From: Ensifer adhaerens
Lineage (GTDB): Bacteria; Pseudomonadota; Alphaproteobacteria; Rhizobiales; Rhizobiaceae
Assembly: GCA_900215285.1 (NCBI GenBank)
Contig: OCMG01000004.1
Span: 3,270,001-3,334,000 of the forward strand
Length of the DNA stretch: 64,000 nucleotides
Direction of reading: 5' to 3'
In this document: in pieces, positions 37,817 through 47,263 of the stretch
Layout of the letters: each line of letters opens with the position of its first letter
Position numbering within the stretch: position 1 is the stretch's first letter
The notes under the pieces: model-generated
Database searches by the model: none
Told to the model about the DNA's origin: nothing
Seen by the model: the letters and a program-made list of their open reading frames with translations, nothing else
Position numbers and translations under genes: made by a program

Positions 37817-38233
37817 TCAGCTTTCCGAGGATTGCGGCAAAGGAAGGGCTTCCAGGATTACAAATGCCTGGGCCAGTGGAAAATCGTCCGTGATCGTCAG
37901 GTGGACGACGGCGTAATGACCTTGCGGCGTCATCGCCGCGAGCCGTTCCGCCGCGCCGCCGGTCAGGGCCATGGTCGGCTTTCCGCTCGGGAGGTTGACC
38001 ACACCCATGTCGCGCCAGAAGACGCCCTGCGCCAACCCCGTCCCGAGCGCCTTGGAACAGGCTTCCTTGGCGGCGAACCGCTTGGCATAGGAGGCGGCGC
38101 GCTCCTTGCGCCGGTCCGACTTCGCCCGTTCCACCTCAGTGAAGCAGCGGTGGGTGAAACGGTCGCCGAAACGCGCGATGGATTTTTCCACCCGGCGGAT
38201 ATCGATGAGGTCGCTGCCAATACCGATGATCAT
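37817..38233 (-). CDS. acpS: Holo-[acyl-carrier-protein] synthase
   Basis: A 138-residue phosphopantetheinyl transferase of the AcpS type. [20 protein letters not shown] holds the Mg-binding Asp 8, and [16 protein letters not shown] holds the conserved Glu and Lys. It transfers 4'-phosphopantetheine from CoA to acyl carrier protein. It is 21 bases after the DUF2062 gene stop and upstream of lepB, the usual rhizobial order. Confidence 0.95.
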   Translation of the reverse strand: MIIGIGSDLIDIRRVEKSIARFGDRFTHRCFTEVERAKSDRRKERAASYAKRFAAKEACSKALGTGLAQGVFWRDMGVVNLPSGKPTMALTGGAAERLAAMTPQGHYAVVHLTITDDFPLAQAFVILEALPLPQSSES

Positions 38234-38254
38234 GCCCTGCCCCCGCTTTTCGCC

Positions 38255-38791
38255 TCAGCGCGCATTGAGTCGCGCCTGGCGCCGTGCGCGGAAGATTGTG
38301 ACTGCCTGAACCATGACAAAATAGCCGACAACGCCGCCGGCAATGCCGAGCGGAACCGAGCCGATAAGAAGCGGCTTGAGGATCGGAGCCCAGAGTTCGC
38401 CGAACGAAAGCTTGTGCACGAGTTCATGCAGATGAATGGTGCCCATGGATTTGGCGTTGGTGCCGAGAATCATCTGCCCCGCTTCCCAGGCCGCAGCCCA
38501 AATGAAGGGATAGGTAAAAGGATTGCCGATCAGCAGCGTGCAAGCCACCGCGGCGATCATGTTGCCGCCGAACACCCAGGCGAGCGCCGCCGAAAGCGCC
38601 ATGTGCACACCGACCAGCGGCAGAAATGCCGCGAAGACGCCCATCGCCACTCCAATGCCAATGGCGTGCGGCGTGGCGCGGATACGAACGAATTTCAACA
38701 ACTGGTAACGCATGGCGCGGCTAAACGTCATTCGCTTGCGCGGCAGGCTCTCGACCGGCTCGAGCGTCATGTCAGTGGATTTGTGTTTCAT
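38255..38791 (-). CDS. DUF2062 membrane protein
   Basis: A 178-residue protein with a basic N-terminus, then hydrophobic segments (ATPHAIGIGVAMGVFAAFLP, LAWVFGGNMIAAVACTLLIG, IAGGVVGYFVMVQAVTIF) and a basic C-terminus. The GIGVAMGVFAAFLPLVGVH and GNPFTYPFIWAA motifs mark DUF2062, a family of small inner-membrane proteins of unknown function, sometimes linked to glycosyltransferase clusters. In rhizobia it commonly precedes acpS, as here. Confidence 0.87.
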   Translation of the reverse strand: MKHKSTDMTLEPVESLPRKRMTFSRAMRYQLLKFVRIRATPHAIGIGVAMGVFAAFLPLVGVHMALSAALAWVFGGNMIAAVACTLLIGNPFTYPFIWAAAWEAGQMILGTNAKSMGTIHLHELVHKLSFGELWAPILKPLLIGSVPLGIAGGVVGYFVMVQAVTIFRARRQARLNAR

Positions 38792-38856
38792 GGGACCGCA
38801 TATATGGCTTGCTTATTTCGCACACAATGAAAAGACAAAGGCCTCAAGGAGGGCAA

Positions 38857-38988
38857 ATGGCCGCACATTGCATGCGCCGGCCGCATGAAACATGCGACCG
38901 CTACGAGATATATCCCGCTCTCAAGCCCCTCCAGAGCGGTCGCAATCTCGCGCATTCGCACGGCGTCCGCAATCTGTTTTCAGAATAA
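38857..38988 (+). CDS. Possible 43-residue small ORF with a strong ribosome-binding site
   Basis: ATG at 38857 with AAGGAGGG at 38846-38853, stop TAA at 38986-38988. The product starts MAAHCMRRPHETCDRYEIYP, basic and His/Cys-containing, without a membrane helix. Codon use is mixed, including rare ATA and TAT, so it may not be translated. A 10-bp inverted repeat (TGCGACCGCT at 38893-38902, AGCGGTCGCA at 38935-38944) runs through it, so a structured RNA is an alternative reading. Confidence 0.3.
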   Translation: MAAHCMRRPHETCDRYEIYPALKPLQSGRNLAHSHGVRNLFSE

Positions 38989-39003
38989 TTCCAATATGAG
39001 CGC

Positions 39004-39031
39004 AAACAAAAAGGGCGCGGAACCCGCACCC
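39004..39031 (-). terminator. Rho-independent terminator after the DUF3563 gene
   Basis: On the minus strand AGGGTGCGG, loop GTT, CCGCGCCCT (one G-U pair), then TTTTTG. It lies about 75 bases past the DUF3563 stop. Confidence 0.75.
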
Positions 39032-39104
39032 TGCATCTTTCGTCTTTCCACGACGGCCGCCTTATGCGCAGCGTGCGCATCAAGGCCAATCCTTCAAGCG
39101 TGTC

Positions 39105-39260
39105 TCAGAACTGACCACGGCGGAAGTCGCCACGATCGATCTGGCGCATGCGAAATTCAAGATCGTAACGATCCTTCGCGCCATTGAGATATGCCATTTC
39201 GCGTTCCTGCTCCGTGGGAATGCGGAGCGCACGAGCCACTTTCTTCAGCGAACCGAACAT
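39105..39260 (-). CDS. DUF3563-family small protein
   Basis: A 51-residue protein from the ATG at 39258-39260 to TGA at 39105-39107. It reads MFGSLKKVARALRIPTEQER followed by EMAYLNGAKDRYDLEFRMRQ and a basic tail (IDRGDFRRGQF). The YLNGAKDRYDLE core is the mark of DUF3563, small proteins of alpha- and betaproteobacteria with unknown function. A promoter-like TTGTTG, 17 bases, TATCTT is visible on the minus strand near 39300-39330. It has its own terminator, so it is a single-gene unit inside the rsh-acpS block. Confidence 0.78.
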   Translation of the reverse strand: MFGSLKKVARALRIPTEQEREMAYLNGAKDRYDLEFRMRQIDRGDFRRGQF

Positions 39261-39470
39261 TTTTCCAAGTCCTTCTTGATCAACATCTGTTTACGAGGAC
39301 CAAGATAATGCTGCATTGCAACATCAACAAGCGCCGGCTTGTCCTATCTGCCATGCGCGCAACGCATGCCGGGATTTTAACGCTTTGTTATCAAAATCTT
39401 GGCGACGCAACCCCGGCAATTGGCCAGTATGCCGGACGTGAAGGCAATGCCCGCATGGGCCGGCATTGAT

Positions 39471-41675
39471 CTATTCGAAGAGTCGCTTCACTGTTGCAAC
39501 GCAGTGAAGCTCCTTCAGCTGGGTAATCAGCTGGTTGAGCTGGCGCAGATCCCAGACTTCGAGCTCCAGTTCCATCTCTGTGAAGTCGGCCGCCACGCGG
39601 GTCATGGTCAGGGTCGCGATATTGACATCGGTGGTGGCGACATTCTGGGCGATCGTCGCCAGCGTTCCCGGCTCGTTGATCGCACTGATCATGATGCGGG
39701 CGTTGAAACGAGACTTGTTGGCGAGGTCGAGATCCCAGCGCACGTCGATCCAGCGTTCCGGTTCGTCCTCGAACTGCTGCAGACCCGGCGACTGGATCGG
39801 ATAGATGGCAAGGCTCTTCTCGCCATCGAGAATGCCGACGATGCGATCGCCGGGCACGGCACCGCCGGTGGCAAAGTGCACCTGGATGTCATTGGAAAGT
39901 CCGCGGAACGGCATGGCCTCACCGGTCGGCGTCTTCTGCTGGCCTGGCACCTTGAAGATCATGCCCGAGGCCGAGTTCATGGCGAACCAGCCATCGTCGA
40001 CATTCTGCTTCACGGTGACACGCTCGTCCTGATAGTCGGGATAGACGGCGCGCAAGACGTCGAGCGACGACAACTCCCCTCGCCCGACAGCCGCGATCGC
40101 ATCCTCGGCCTCCTTGTGGCCCAACCGGAAAAGCGAGGCTTTCAGGACGTCGCGCGAAAAGACCTTGCCGGCGCGGTCGAAGGTGCGCTCCAGAATTCGG
40201 TAGCCGAGGCCTGCATATTGTTTGCGAATGGCGAGCCGCGTCGCGCGGCGGATCGCCGAGCGCGCCTTGCCGGTGACAACGATCTCCTCCCAGGCGGCGG
40301 GCGGCACCTGCACGCCCGAGCGGATGATCTCGACCTCGTCCCCATTGGCGAGCCGGGTGACGACCGGCATGATGCGACCGTTGATCTTGGCGCCGACACA
40401 GGTGTCGCCGACATTGGTGTGAACGGCATAGGCGAAGTCGATGGGCGTTGCGCCGCGCGGCAGCGCGATCAGCTTGCCCTTGGGCGTAAAACAGAAGACC
40501 TGGTCCTGGAAGAGTTCGAGCTTGGTGTGCTCGAGGAATTCTTCCGGATTGTCGCCTTCGGAAAGGGCCTCGATGGTTTGGCGGAGCCAGGAATAGGCAT
40601 TCGATTCGCGCGCAAGCGTGTCATCCGCCTGCCCGCTCTGGCCGTCCTTGTAGATCGAATGAGCGGCAATACCGTACTCGGCGATTTCGTTCATGCGCAG
40701 CGTGCGGATCTGCAGTTCGATACGCTGGCGCGACGGGCCGACAATGGTCGTGTGGATCGAGCGGTAATCGTTCTGCTTCGGGGTCGAGATATAGTCCTTG
40801 AAGCGGCCGGGCACGACGCGCCAGCGCGTGTGGACGATGCCGAGCGCGCGGTAGCAGGACGGGATGTCCTCCACGAGGATGCGGAAACCGTAAACGTCGG
40901 ACAGCTGCTCGAAGGAGAGCGACTTTGACTGCATCTTGCGGAAGACCGAATAGGGCTTTTTCTGCCGCCCCTTGACCACGGCCTTGGTAAGACCGTTCTG
41001 GGAAAGGAGTTCGGTAAGTTCGCGTTCGATATTCTCGATCAGGCCTTCATTGCTCGCAGAGAGGCCAGCCAGGCGCTTCGTCACCGTGTCCCAGGCTTCG
41101 GGATTGAGATGGCGGAAGGCGAGTTCTTCCAGCTCGTCGCGCACGCCCTGCATCCCCATGCGACCGGCCAGCGGCGCATAGATTTCCATCGTCTCTTCCG
41201 AGATGCGGCGGCGCTTGTCGTCGCGCATGACGTCGAGCGTGCGCATGTTGTGCAGGCGGTCGGCGAGCTTGACGAGCAGAACGCGCAGGTCATCGGAAAT
41301 GGCCAGCAGCAGCTTGCGCAGGTTTTCCGCCTGCTTGGCCTTCTGCGAAACGAGTTCGAGTTTCTTGATCTTCGTCAGGCCTTCGACGAGGCGGCCGATA
41401 TCCTTGCCGAAGATTTCGTCGATCTCGGCGCGCGTCGCGGTCGTGTCCTCGATCGTGTCGTGCAACAGCGCGACGGCGATGGTCGACTCGTCCAGATGCA
41501 TGTCGGTGAGGATCGCCGCGACTTCCAGCGGATGCGAGAAATAGGGGTCGCCGCTCGCACGCTTCTGAAGCCCATGCTTCTGCATGGCATAGACATAAGC
41601 CTTGTTGAGAAGTGCTTCATTGACATCCGGCTTGTATTGCTGAACGCGCTCAACAAGCTCGTATTGTCGCATCAT
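39471..41675 (-). CDS. rsh: Bifunctional (p)ppGpp synthetase/hydrolase (Rsh)
   Basis: A 734-residue RelA/SpoT homologue. Hydrolase HD domain: YFSHPLEVA (His 48) and ALLHDTIEDT (His 72, Asp 73). Synthetase domain: YSVFRKMQSK, GRFKDYIS (the RXKD form of bifunctional enzymes) and YRSIHTTIVG. TGS domain at about 393-450 (LIALPRGATPIDFAYAVHTN) and a C-terminal ACT domain at about 660-734. It is the single long Rsh typical of alphaproteobacteria, controlling the stringent response. Start at the first of two ATGs, 41673-41675. rpoZ precedes it by about 100 bases. Confidence 0.96.
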   Translation of the reverse strand: MMRQYELVERVQQYKPDVNEALLNKAYVYAMQKHGLQKRASGDPYFSHPLEVAAILTDMHLDESTIAVALLHDTIEDTTATRAEIDEIFGKDIGRLVEGLTKIKKLELVSQKAKQAENLRKLLLAISDDLRVLLVKLADRLHNMRTLDVMRDDKRRRISEETMEIYAPLAGRMGMQGVRDELEELAFRHLNPEAWDTVTKRLAGLSASNEGLIENIERELTELLSQNGLTKAVVKGRQKKPYSVFRKMQSKSLSFEQLSDVYGFRILVEDIPSCYRALGIVHTRWRVVPGRFKDYISTPKQNDYRSIHTTIVGPSRQRIELQIRTLRMNEIAEYGIAAHSIYKDGQSGQADDTLARESNAYSWLRQTIEALSEGDNPEEFLEHTKLELFQDQVFCFTPKGKLIALPRGATPIDFAYAVHTNVGDTCVGAKINGRIMPVVTRLANGDEVEIIRSGVQVPPAAWEEIVVTGKARSAIRRATRLAIRKQYAGLGYRILERTFDRAGKVFSRDVLKASLFRLGHKEAEDAIAAVGRGELSSLDVLRAVYPDYQDERVTVKQNVDDGWFAMNSASGMIFKVPGQQKTPTGEAMPFRGLSNDIQVHFATGGAVPGDRIVGILDGEKSLAIYPIQSPGLQQFEDEPERWIDVRWDLDLANKSRFNARIMISAINEPGTLATIAQNVATTDVNIATLTMTRVAADFTEMELELEVWDLRQLNQLITQLKELHCVATVKRLFE

Positions 41676-41699
41676 GAAGCATGTCTCCCCGGAATCGCA

Positions 41700-41728
41700 A
41701 ATGCGCCGATCACATGAACCGGCGCATT
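41700..41728 (-). terminator. Hairpin between rpoZ and rsh
   Basis: Perfect 9-bp stem, AATGCGCCG at 41700-41708 and CGGCGCATT at 41720-41728, with an 11-base loop. It lies between the rpoZ stop (41779) and the rsh start (41675). A short T-containing stretch follows on the minus strand, but no long T-run, so it may be a partial terminator that lowers read-through into rsh. Confidence 0.45.
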
Positions 41729-41778
41729 CAAATGTCGCATCAAGTCATAAACCTGTCAGCGTCTAAAATGTGGCAAAA

Positions 41779-42177
41779 TTAATAATCGTCGCTTTTTTCC
41801 GGCGGCACAAGACCTTCGATGCCGGCCAGCAATTCTTCTTCCGACATGCGGTCGAAGGTCAGCGTATCAGGAAGATCTTCTTCCTCAAGATCGTTGCCAG
41901 CTGCTGCGCCGCCGACAAGCGAGGACGGATCGGGCTCGGGCTCATCCACTTCGACATGCTTCTGCAGCGAATGGATGAGGTCTTCCTTCAGATCTTCCGG
42001 AGACAGCGTCTCGTCGGCGATTTCGCGCAGAGCCACGACCGGATTCTTGTCGTTGTCGCGGTCGATGGTGATGCCGGCGCCCTGGGAAATCTGGCGAGCG
42101 CGATGGCTTGCGAGCAGGACCAGTTCGAACCGGTTGTCGACTTTATCAATGCAATCTTCTACTGTGACGCGGGCCAT
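41779..42177 (-). CDS. rpoZ: RNA polymerase omega subunit
   Basis: A 132-residue omega subunit from the ATG at 42175-42177 with AAGGACAG upstream. The conserved core [20 protein letters not shown] and [14 protein letters not shown] is followed by the acidic C-terminal extension usual in alphaproteobacteria (about residues 65-132). It assists assembly of RNA polymerase and contributes to ppGpp binding. Its position before rsh is conserved. Confidence 0.96.
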   Translation of the reverse strand: MARVTVEDCIDKVDNRFELVLLASHRARQISQGAGITIDRDNDKNPVVALREIADETLSPEDLKEDLIHSLQKHVEVDEPEPDPSSLVGGAAAGNDLEEEDLPDTLTFDRMSEEELLAGIEGLVPPEKSDDY

Positions 42178-42477
42178 GGCCTGTCCTTCGTGAATTCGTT
42201 TCCTTACGGGATTGCGGCCTCGATACAGGTAAAGCGCCCCGGATTCAAGTTTTTCCTGAACATGCGACCTCTTCCAAGACCGCAGCCTGGCGGAAAGTGA
42301 GGTCAAATCTAGCCTAATTTGGTTGCAATTCGTTGGTAAATCTACGGATATGAGGTTGCTTGTGGCGTGCTCAGCCACCAGTTAATAAGGGTTCAAAAGC
42401 GAAATTGACCTGTTGACGGTTTCCGCGCATAACTTTAGCCATTTCTAAAAGAATCGGCACAGAGCAGGGATGGATCG
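42178..42477. other. Divergent promoter region of rpoZ and the NYN gene
   Basis: Three hundred bases between divergent genes. On the plus strand TTGACG at about 42413, 17 bases, TAGCCA is a fair promoter for the NYN gene. I saw no convincing -10 element for rpoZ and no open frame that looks coding; the long minus-strand frame that extends rpoZ upstream to 42378 is not supported by a start site. Confidence 0.4.
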
Positions 42478-43056
42478 ATGTTCGACCCCAGGGAAAAAAT
42501 TGCACTTTTTATTGACGGCGCAAACCTTTATGCGGCGTCGAAATCGCTGGGCTTCGATGTCGATTACCGAAAGCTTCTGAAGGCCTTCCAGAAGCGCGGG
42601 TACCTTTTGCGTGCCTATTACTACACGGCATTGATCGAGGATCAGGAATATTCCTCCATTCGCCCGTTGATAGATTGGCTCGATTACAACGGCTATCGCG
42701 TCGTCACCAAGCCCGCGAAGGAATTCACCGATTCACTCGGTCGCCGCAAGATCAAGGGCAACATGGATATCGAACTGGCCATCGACGCGATGGAGCAGTG
42801 CGAGACGGTGGACCATCTGGTCATCTTCTCTGGCGACGGCGATTTCACCACGCTGGTGGAGGCGCTGCAGCGTCGGGGGCGCAAGGTGTCGGTCGTTTCC
42901 ACGATGGCGACGCAACCACCGATGATCGCCGACGACCTGCGCCGTCAGGCCGACCATTTCATAGACCTGAACTCTCTGAAGGCCGAAGTCGGTCGCGACC
43001 CGTCCGAACGTCAATCTCGCGTTCAGGAGCCGGTCACCGAGGACGTCGAGAACTGA
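42478..43056 (+). CDS. NYN-domain (LabA/DUF88) PIN-like ribonuclease-fold protein
   Basis: A 192-residue protein. Acidic residues of the NYN/PIN fold are seen in IALFIDGANLYAASK (Asp), KGNMDIELAIDAME (Asp, Glu) and LVIFSGDGDFTTLVEA (Asp pair). The LabA/DUF88 group is thought to cleave RNA, but the targets are unknown. It is very common next to rpoZ/rsh and smpB in rhizobia. Start ATG at 42478 after GGGATGGATCG. The C-terminal 20 residues are acidic and disordered. Confidence 0.9.
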   Translation: MFDPREKIALFIDGANLYAASKSLGFDVDYRKLLKAFQKRGYLLRAYYYTALIEDQEYSSIRPLIDWLDYNGYRVVTKPAKEFTDSLGRRKIKGNMDIELAIDAMEQCETVDHLVIFSGDGDFTTLVEALQRRGRKVSVVSTMATQPPMIADDLRRQADHFIDLNSLKAEVGRDPSERQSRVQEPVTEDVEN

Positions 43057-43143
43057 CGAAACCGAGCGTTAACCGTGAGCATTGGCGGTTTATCAAGCAT
43101 GAGCTGCCAAGCTTGAGGCCATTGCATTTGCCACGGTTGAAAC

Positions 43144-43431
43144 ATGTCGGATTCTTTCAAGACACCCGCTCCTCTGCCTGAACTGCTGAAGCATTCTGTA
43201 GAGCAGTTTGCGATTTCCACAGACGTCACGAATGTTGATGTTCTGCTCGGCGGCGAAGCGTCCCGGCATTTTCCGGAACCCCGCAACCGACGCCGGGACG
43301 ATGTGGAGGCCGACGACATCCGTCGACTGACAGCCATGCGCGACGCACTGAAAAGCGGGAGCGCCTTTCCCGATGAAGCGTTGGAGCACGAAAATGCGCC
43401 GGTCCTGACAGAGTTCTACAAACAGTTCTGA
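43144..43431 (+). CDS. 95-residue hypothetical protein
   Basis: Starts MSDSFKTPAPLPELLKHSVE and contains FAISTDVTNVDVLLGGEASR and the charged FPEPRNRRRDDVEADDIRRL. No membrane segment or signal. It follows the NYN gene by about 90 bases and is convergent with smpB. No family recognised, and the ribosome-binding site is poor (GGTTGAAAC), so it may be over-called. Confidence 0.5.
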   Translation: MSDSFKTPAPLPELLKHSVEQFAISTDVTNVDVLLGGEASRHFPEPRNRRRDDVEADDIRRLTAMRDALKSGSAFPDEALEHENAPVLTEFYKQF

Positions 43432-43495
43432 CCGGCCGTGAAATCCGCTCGCAGAAGCGGGCCGGCATCAAGAAAACCGACGCGCCTGCGGAAGG

Positions 43496-43975
43496 TCAGC
43501 CGCGCTCCTTCAGCAGACGGCTCTTCTGACGGTTCCAATCGCGTTCCTTCTCGGTCTCGCGCTTGTCGTGGAGCTTCTTGCCCTTGGCGAGTGCCAGTTC
43601 CATCTTCGCCCTGCCCTTTTCGTTGAAGTAGATCTTCAGCGGGACGAGCGTCATGCCTTCGCGGTTGACGCCGACGCGCAGGCGATGGATTTCGCGCTTC
43701 GACAGGAGCAGCTTGCGACGACGACGGGTGTCGTGGTTGAAGCGGTTGCCCTGCAGATATTCGGGCAGATAGGAATTGATCAGCCAGATCTCGCCATCCT
43801 CGTCGGAGGCGTAGGATTCCGCGATATTGGCCTTGCCATCACGCAACGACTTGACCTCCGTCCCCGTGAGCACGAGGCCGGCTTCATAGGTATCGACGAT
43901 TTCATAGTTGAAGCGGGCCTTGCGGTTGTCCGCAACGACCTTCTTCACTACGCGTTCGCTACCCTTGGGTGCCAT
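43496..43975 (-). CDS. smpB: SsrA-binding protein SmpB
   Basis: A 159-residue protein with the OB-fold core ([40 protein letters not shown]) and the basic C-terminal tail ([20 protein letters not shown]) that enters the ribosome during trans-translation. It brings tmRNA to stalled ribosomes. The tmRNA gene is not in this window. Its ATG overlaps the dapA stop by one base (TGATG), so it is coupled to dapA. Confidence 0.96.
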   Translation of the reverse strand: MAPKGSERVVKKVVADNRKARFNYEIVDTYEAGLVLTGTEVKSLRDGKANIAESYASDEDGEIWLINSYLPEYLQGNRFNHDTRRRRKLLLSKREIHRLRVGVNREGMTLVPLKIYFNEKGRAKMELALAKGKKLHDKRETEKERDWNRQKSRLLKERG

Positions 43976-44856
43976 CAGTTCAACAATCCTGCATGTTTCA
44001 TCGCGGCGTCGAGCGCTGCCTTGGTGGACGGTTCGAGCCCGACGAGCGGCGAGCGAACCGTTTCTCCCATGCGGCCGAGGCGCGACAGAGCATATTTAGA
44101 GCCTGCGACGCCAGGTTCAAGGAAGATGGCCTTGTGAAGCGGCATCAGGCGGTCCTGATATTCAAGCGCTGCGGCATAATCGCCCTTGAGCGTGAGGGCC
44201 TGGAACTCGGCACAGAGGCGCGGCGCAACATTGGCGGTGACCGAAATGCAGCCGACGCCGCCATGGGCGTTGAAGCCGAGCGCTGTTGCATCTTCGCCCG
44301 AGAACTGAACGAAGTCCTTGCCGCAGGCCATGCGCTGCTCGGAGACGCGTTCGATCTTGCCGGTGGCATCCTTCACGCCGATGATGTTCTTGTGCGCCTT
44401 GGCGAGCGCCGCCATCGTGTCCACGCTCATGTCGATGACCGAGCGGCCGGGAATGTTGTAGATGATGATCGGCAGCGTGATCGCCTCGGCAATCGCCGAA
44501 TAATGCGCGATCAGGCCCTTCTGCGTCGGCTTGTTGTAATAGGGCGTCACGACGAGGACGGCATCGGCTCCGGCCTTTTCGGCATGCCGCGCCAGATCGA
44601 TCGCCTCCTCCGTGTTGTTGGAACCGGCACCGGCAATGATCGGCACGCGCTTGGCGGCGACGTCGATGCAAAGCTCGACGACGCGCTTGTGCTCGGCATG
44701 GGACAGGGTCGGCGACTCGCCGGTCGTGCCGACGGGCACGAGTGCGCTGGAGCCTTCCTTGATCTGCCAGTCCACATGTTCAGCAAAGGCTTTTTCGTCG
44801 ATCTTCCCATCGGGCGTGAAGGGCGTCACGAGGGCGGGCATTGATCCCTTGAACAT
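43975..44856 (-). CDS. dapA: 4-hydroxy-tetrahydrodipicolinate synthase
   Basis: A 293-residue TIM-barrel lyase from the ATG at 44854-44856 ([20 protein letters not shown]). Schiff-base Lys 162 ([10 protein letters not shown]), the catalytic triad residues Thr 45 ([10 protein letters not shown]), Tyr 107 and Tyr 133 (IIYNIPGRS) are present. It condenses pyruvate and aspartate semialdehyde on the lysine/diaminopimelate pathway. A GAGG site lies nine bases upstream. The frame is open to 44886, but family length favours this start. It is followed without gap by smpB and divergent from the lytic transglycosylase. Confidence 0.96.
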   Translation of the reverse strand: MFKGSMPALVTPFTPDGKIDEKAFAEHVDWQIKEGSSALVPVGTTGESPTLSHAEHKRVVELCIDVAAKRVPIIAGAGSNNTEEAIDLARHAEKAGADAVLVVTPYYNKPTQKGLIAHYSAIAEAITLPIIIYNIPGRSVIDMSVDTMAALAKAHKNIIGVKDATGKIERVSEQRMACGKDFVQFSGEDATALGFNAHGGVGCISVTANVAPRLCAEFQALTLKGDYAAALEYQDRLMPLHKAIFLEPGVAGSKYALSRLGRMGETVRSPLVGLEPSTKAALDAAMKHAGLLN

Positions 44857-45069
44857 GTGGTATAACCTCACTTGGCGGCCATACAAGCTTTAGCCGCAAT
44901 CCTGATTATTCTTATTGGTCAGGCGCTTTCTGCTTCGAGCTTCAGACCTTGTTCCCGATCGCGTTTCTTAGAGGAGTTTGTGACGCCTTGGAAGAACGAA
45001 AATCGTAACCGGGACAAGCTTTATGCAATGCCGCGGCGCTATTTTATGACGGATGACGCATCGAGACGC

Positions 45070-47130
45070 ATGACGAAAGTGAGCGCACCCATTGCCATAG
45101 CCCTCGCCGTCCTCGCACCCATTGCCGGGTGGGAGGCGATGGGTCCTGTGATGCTTTACAGCGTCGCGACGCCGGCTCTGATCGGCGCCGGCAAGGAGGC
45201 AGCCGCCCCCTCGGACAAGACGCCGCAAAAGGCGATCATCGCGGCTTCTAGGGGTGCGTTCCAGAGCGGAATCGAGGCGCTGAAGCGCAATGACGTGCAG
45301 GCAGCACTGAACGCCCGCGACGATCTGGTGCCGCGTGACAGCGTGGAGCGCAAGGCGCTGACATTTGCCATCGTCACCGCGGGACTTTCAGGCGTTTCCA
45401 GCGCCGAATATCTCTCTGCACGGGAAGAACTTGCAGGCTGGCCGGGGCTTGGCGATCTCGACCGCCACTATGAGCGCGCGCTTTACCGTGAACGGCCGAG
45501 CGATGACGCCGTCTTTGCCGCCTTCCGGCTGCGGCCTCCGCAGACACCGGAGGGTACACTCCTGCTTGCGCGTGCCCTGAAGAATGTCGGCGAACAAGAC
45601 ACCGCCAAGGGGATGATCACCAGCCTCTGGGGAACCAACGCGCTGAATACCTGGCTGGAGAGCGAGGTGCTGAGCAAGTTTCCCGAGATGCTCACACCCG
45701 CCGATCACAAGGCGCGGATGGACTATCTTCTTTATCGCGATCGTCTGAAGCAGGCGGCCAGGTTTGCAAAGCTCGGAAATGCTCAACCGCTTTACGATGC
45801 ATGGAGCGCCGTTATCAAGCAAAGCCCAAAGGCGCCACAGCTCCTGAAGGCCGCCGAGGCGGGTTTCAAGTCGGACAGCGCGCTTCTATTCGCCAATGTC
45901 CTGCAAAGGGAACAGGCGAATGACTTCGAAGCCGCGGCGGCGCTGCTGCAGAAGCTGCCGGCGAACGCCGCCGATCGCGTCAATTCCGATGAATGGTGGC
46001 ACGAGCAGCGCATCGCCAGCCGCGGGCTCTTCGAGGAAGGGAAGATCAAGGCCGCCTATGACCTGGTCGCCGCGCATGTCGCGGCCTCACCGGCGGCGGT
46101 CGCGGATGCGGAGTTCCATGCCGGATGGTACGCTTTGGTAGGCCTGAAGGATGGCAAGCTGGCGAAGGCGCATTTCGAACGCCTGTTGAAAGAGGCCACG
46201 ACCCCGCAGACGGCCTCGCGCGCGCTCTATTGGCTGGGCCGGGCCGACAAGGCGGCTGGTGGCGATGGAAAGGCCTTTTTCGAGGATGCGGCAGAGTATG
46301 ACCATTCCTTCTATGGTCTGGTTGCCGCCGCCGAATTGCCGGGTGGCGCGCCCGCGTCCAATCCTGACAAGAGCAGCCCCACGCCATCGGAGCGTCTGCT
46401 CTTCGCTTCGCGCGAGAGCGTACGGGCGATTGATCTCCTGCAGAAGGAAAACTATCCGGCTCCAGCCAAACGGCTCTATCGTGGTCTGGCCGATCAGATC
46501 GATGATCCGGACGGGTTGACGATTCTCGCCGAAAAGGCCAAGCGCGACCAGGACAGCGCTCTTGCGCTCGACATCGGCAAGAAGGCCTATGCGAAGGGGG
46601 GAGACGATGCGGCGCTCGCCTATCCGCTGGGCGCGATCCCAGAGAACGCAGGCCTCACAGGAACCCAACTGGCGCTGGCCTACGCGATCGCACGGCAGGA
46701 AAGCGGCTTCAATCCGCAGGCCGTATCTGCTGCCCGTGCGGTAGGGCTGATGCAGATTCTGCCCGGCACGGCCAAGGACATGGCCTCACAGCTGGGTATG
46801 GCCTATGCGCCGGAAAGGCTGACAGCCGACACGGCTTACAACGCAATTCTTGGAACGCAATATCTGGACAACCAGATCAAGCGGCAGTCCGGATCCTATG
46901 TCCTCACCTTCGCATCCTATAACGCCGGTCCAGGCAAGGTGCGCGAATGGCTCAAGCGTTTCGGAGACCCGCGCGGGAAGGACCTTGAGTTCGTCCTCAA
47001 CTGGATCGAATCCATTCCCTATCCTGAAACGCGCGACTACGTGATGCGTGTGATGGAGAATTTCGAAGCCTATCAGTTGCAACTCGGAATGAACGCCAGC
47101 ATCAGGGCGGATCTGACTGCGGGCGGGTGA
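45070..47130 (+). CDS. Soluble lytic murein transglycosylase (Slt70-like)
   Basis: About 686 residues. I choose the ATG at 45070 because it puts a signal peptide at the start (MTKVSAPIAIALAVLAPIAG); GTG at 44980 with GAGGAG three bases upstream, or ATGs at 45028 and 45046, are alternatives. A long alpha-superhelical region (about 50-520) precedes the GH23 catalytic domain: YAIARQESGFNPQAVS with catalytic Glu about 544, AVGLMQILPGTA, and FASYNAGPGKVREWL. It cleaves glycan strands to anhydro-muropeptides in the periplasm. Divergent from dapA. Confidence 0.9.
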   Translation: MTKVSAPIAIALAVLAPIAGWEAMGPVMLYSVATPALIGAGKEAAAPSDKTPQKAIIAASRGAFQSGIEALKRNDVQAALNARDDLVPRDSVERKALTFAIVTAGLSGVSSAEYLSAREELAGWPGLGDLDRHYERALYRERPSDDAVFAAFRLRPPQTPEGTLLLARALKNVGEQDTAKGMITSLWGTNALNTWLESEVLSKFPEMLTPADHKARMDYLLYRDRLKQAARFAKLGNAQPLYDAWSAVIKQSPKAPQLLKAAEAGFKSDSALLFANVLQREQANDFEAAAALLQKLPANAADRVNSDEWWHEQRIASRGLFEEGKIKAAYDLVAAHVAASPAAVADAEFHAGWYALVGLKDGKLAKAHFERLLKEATTPQTASRALYWLGRADKAAGGDGKAFFEDAAEYDHSFYGLVAAAELPGGAPASNPDKSSPTPSERLLFASRESVRAIDLLQKENYPAPAKRLYRGLADQIDDPDGLTILAEKAKRDQDSALALDIGKKAYAKGGDDAALAYPLGAIPENAGLTGTQLALAYAIARQESGFNPQAVSAARAVGLMQILPGTAKDMASQLGMAYAPERLTADTAYNAILGTQYLDNQIKRQSGSYVLTFASYNAGPGKVREWLKRFGDPRGKDLEFVLNWIESIPYPETRDYVMRVMENFEAYQLQLGMNASIRADLTAGG

Positions 47131-47263
47131 CGCGCAGAAGCGATTGCAGAACCCGCCAAAATCCCAACGGCGAGAACGAGCGGCTATAACCGCACAGGCG
47201 GCGGTTCCCTGATATCCCCGGTCCGGTTAATGTGACTGCGGCTTTTCCAGAGAGGACACCATC

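Noticed and set aside
39399..40928. Plus-strand ORF of 509 codons
   Set aside because: Antisense to rsh, which has complete HD, synthetase, TGS and ACT domains.
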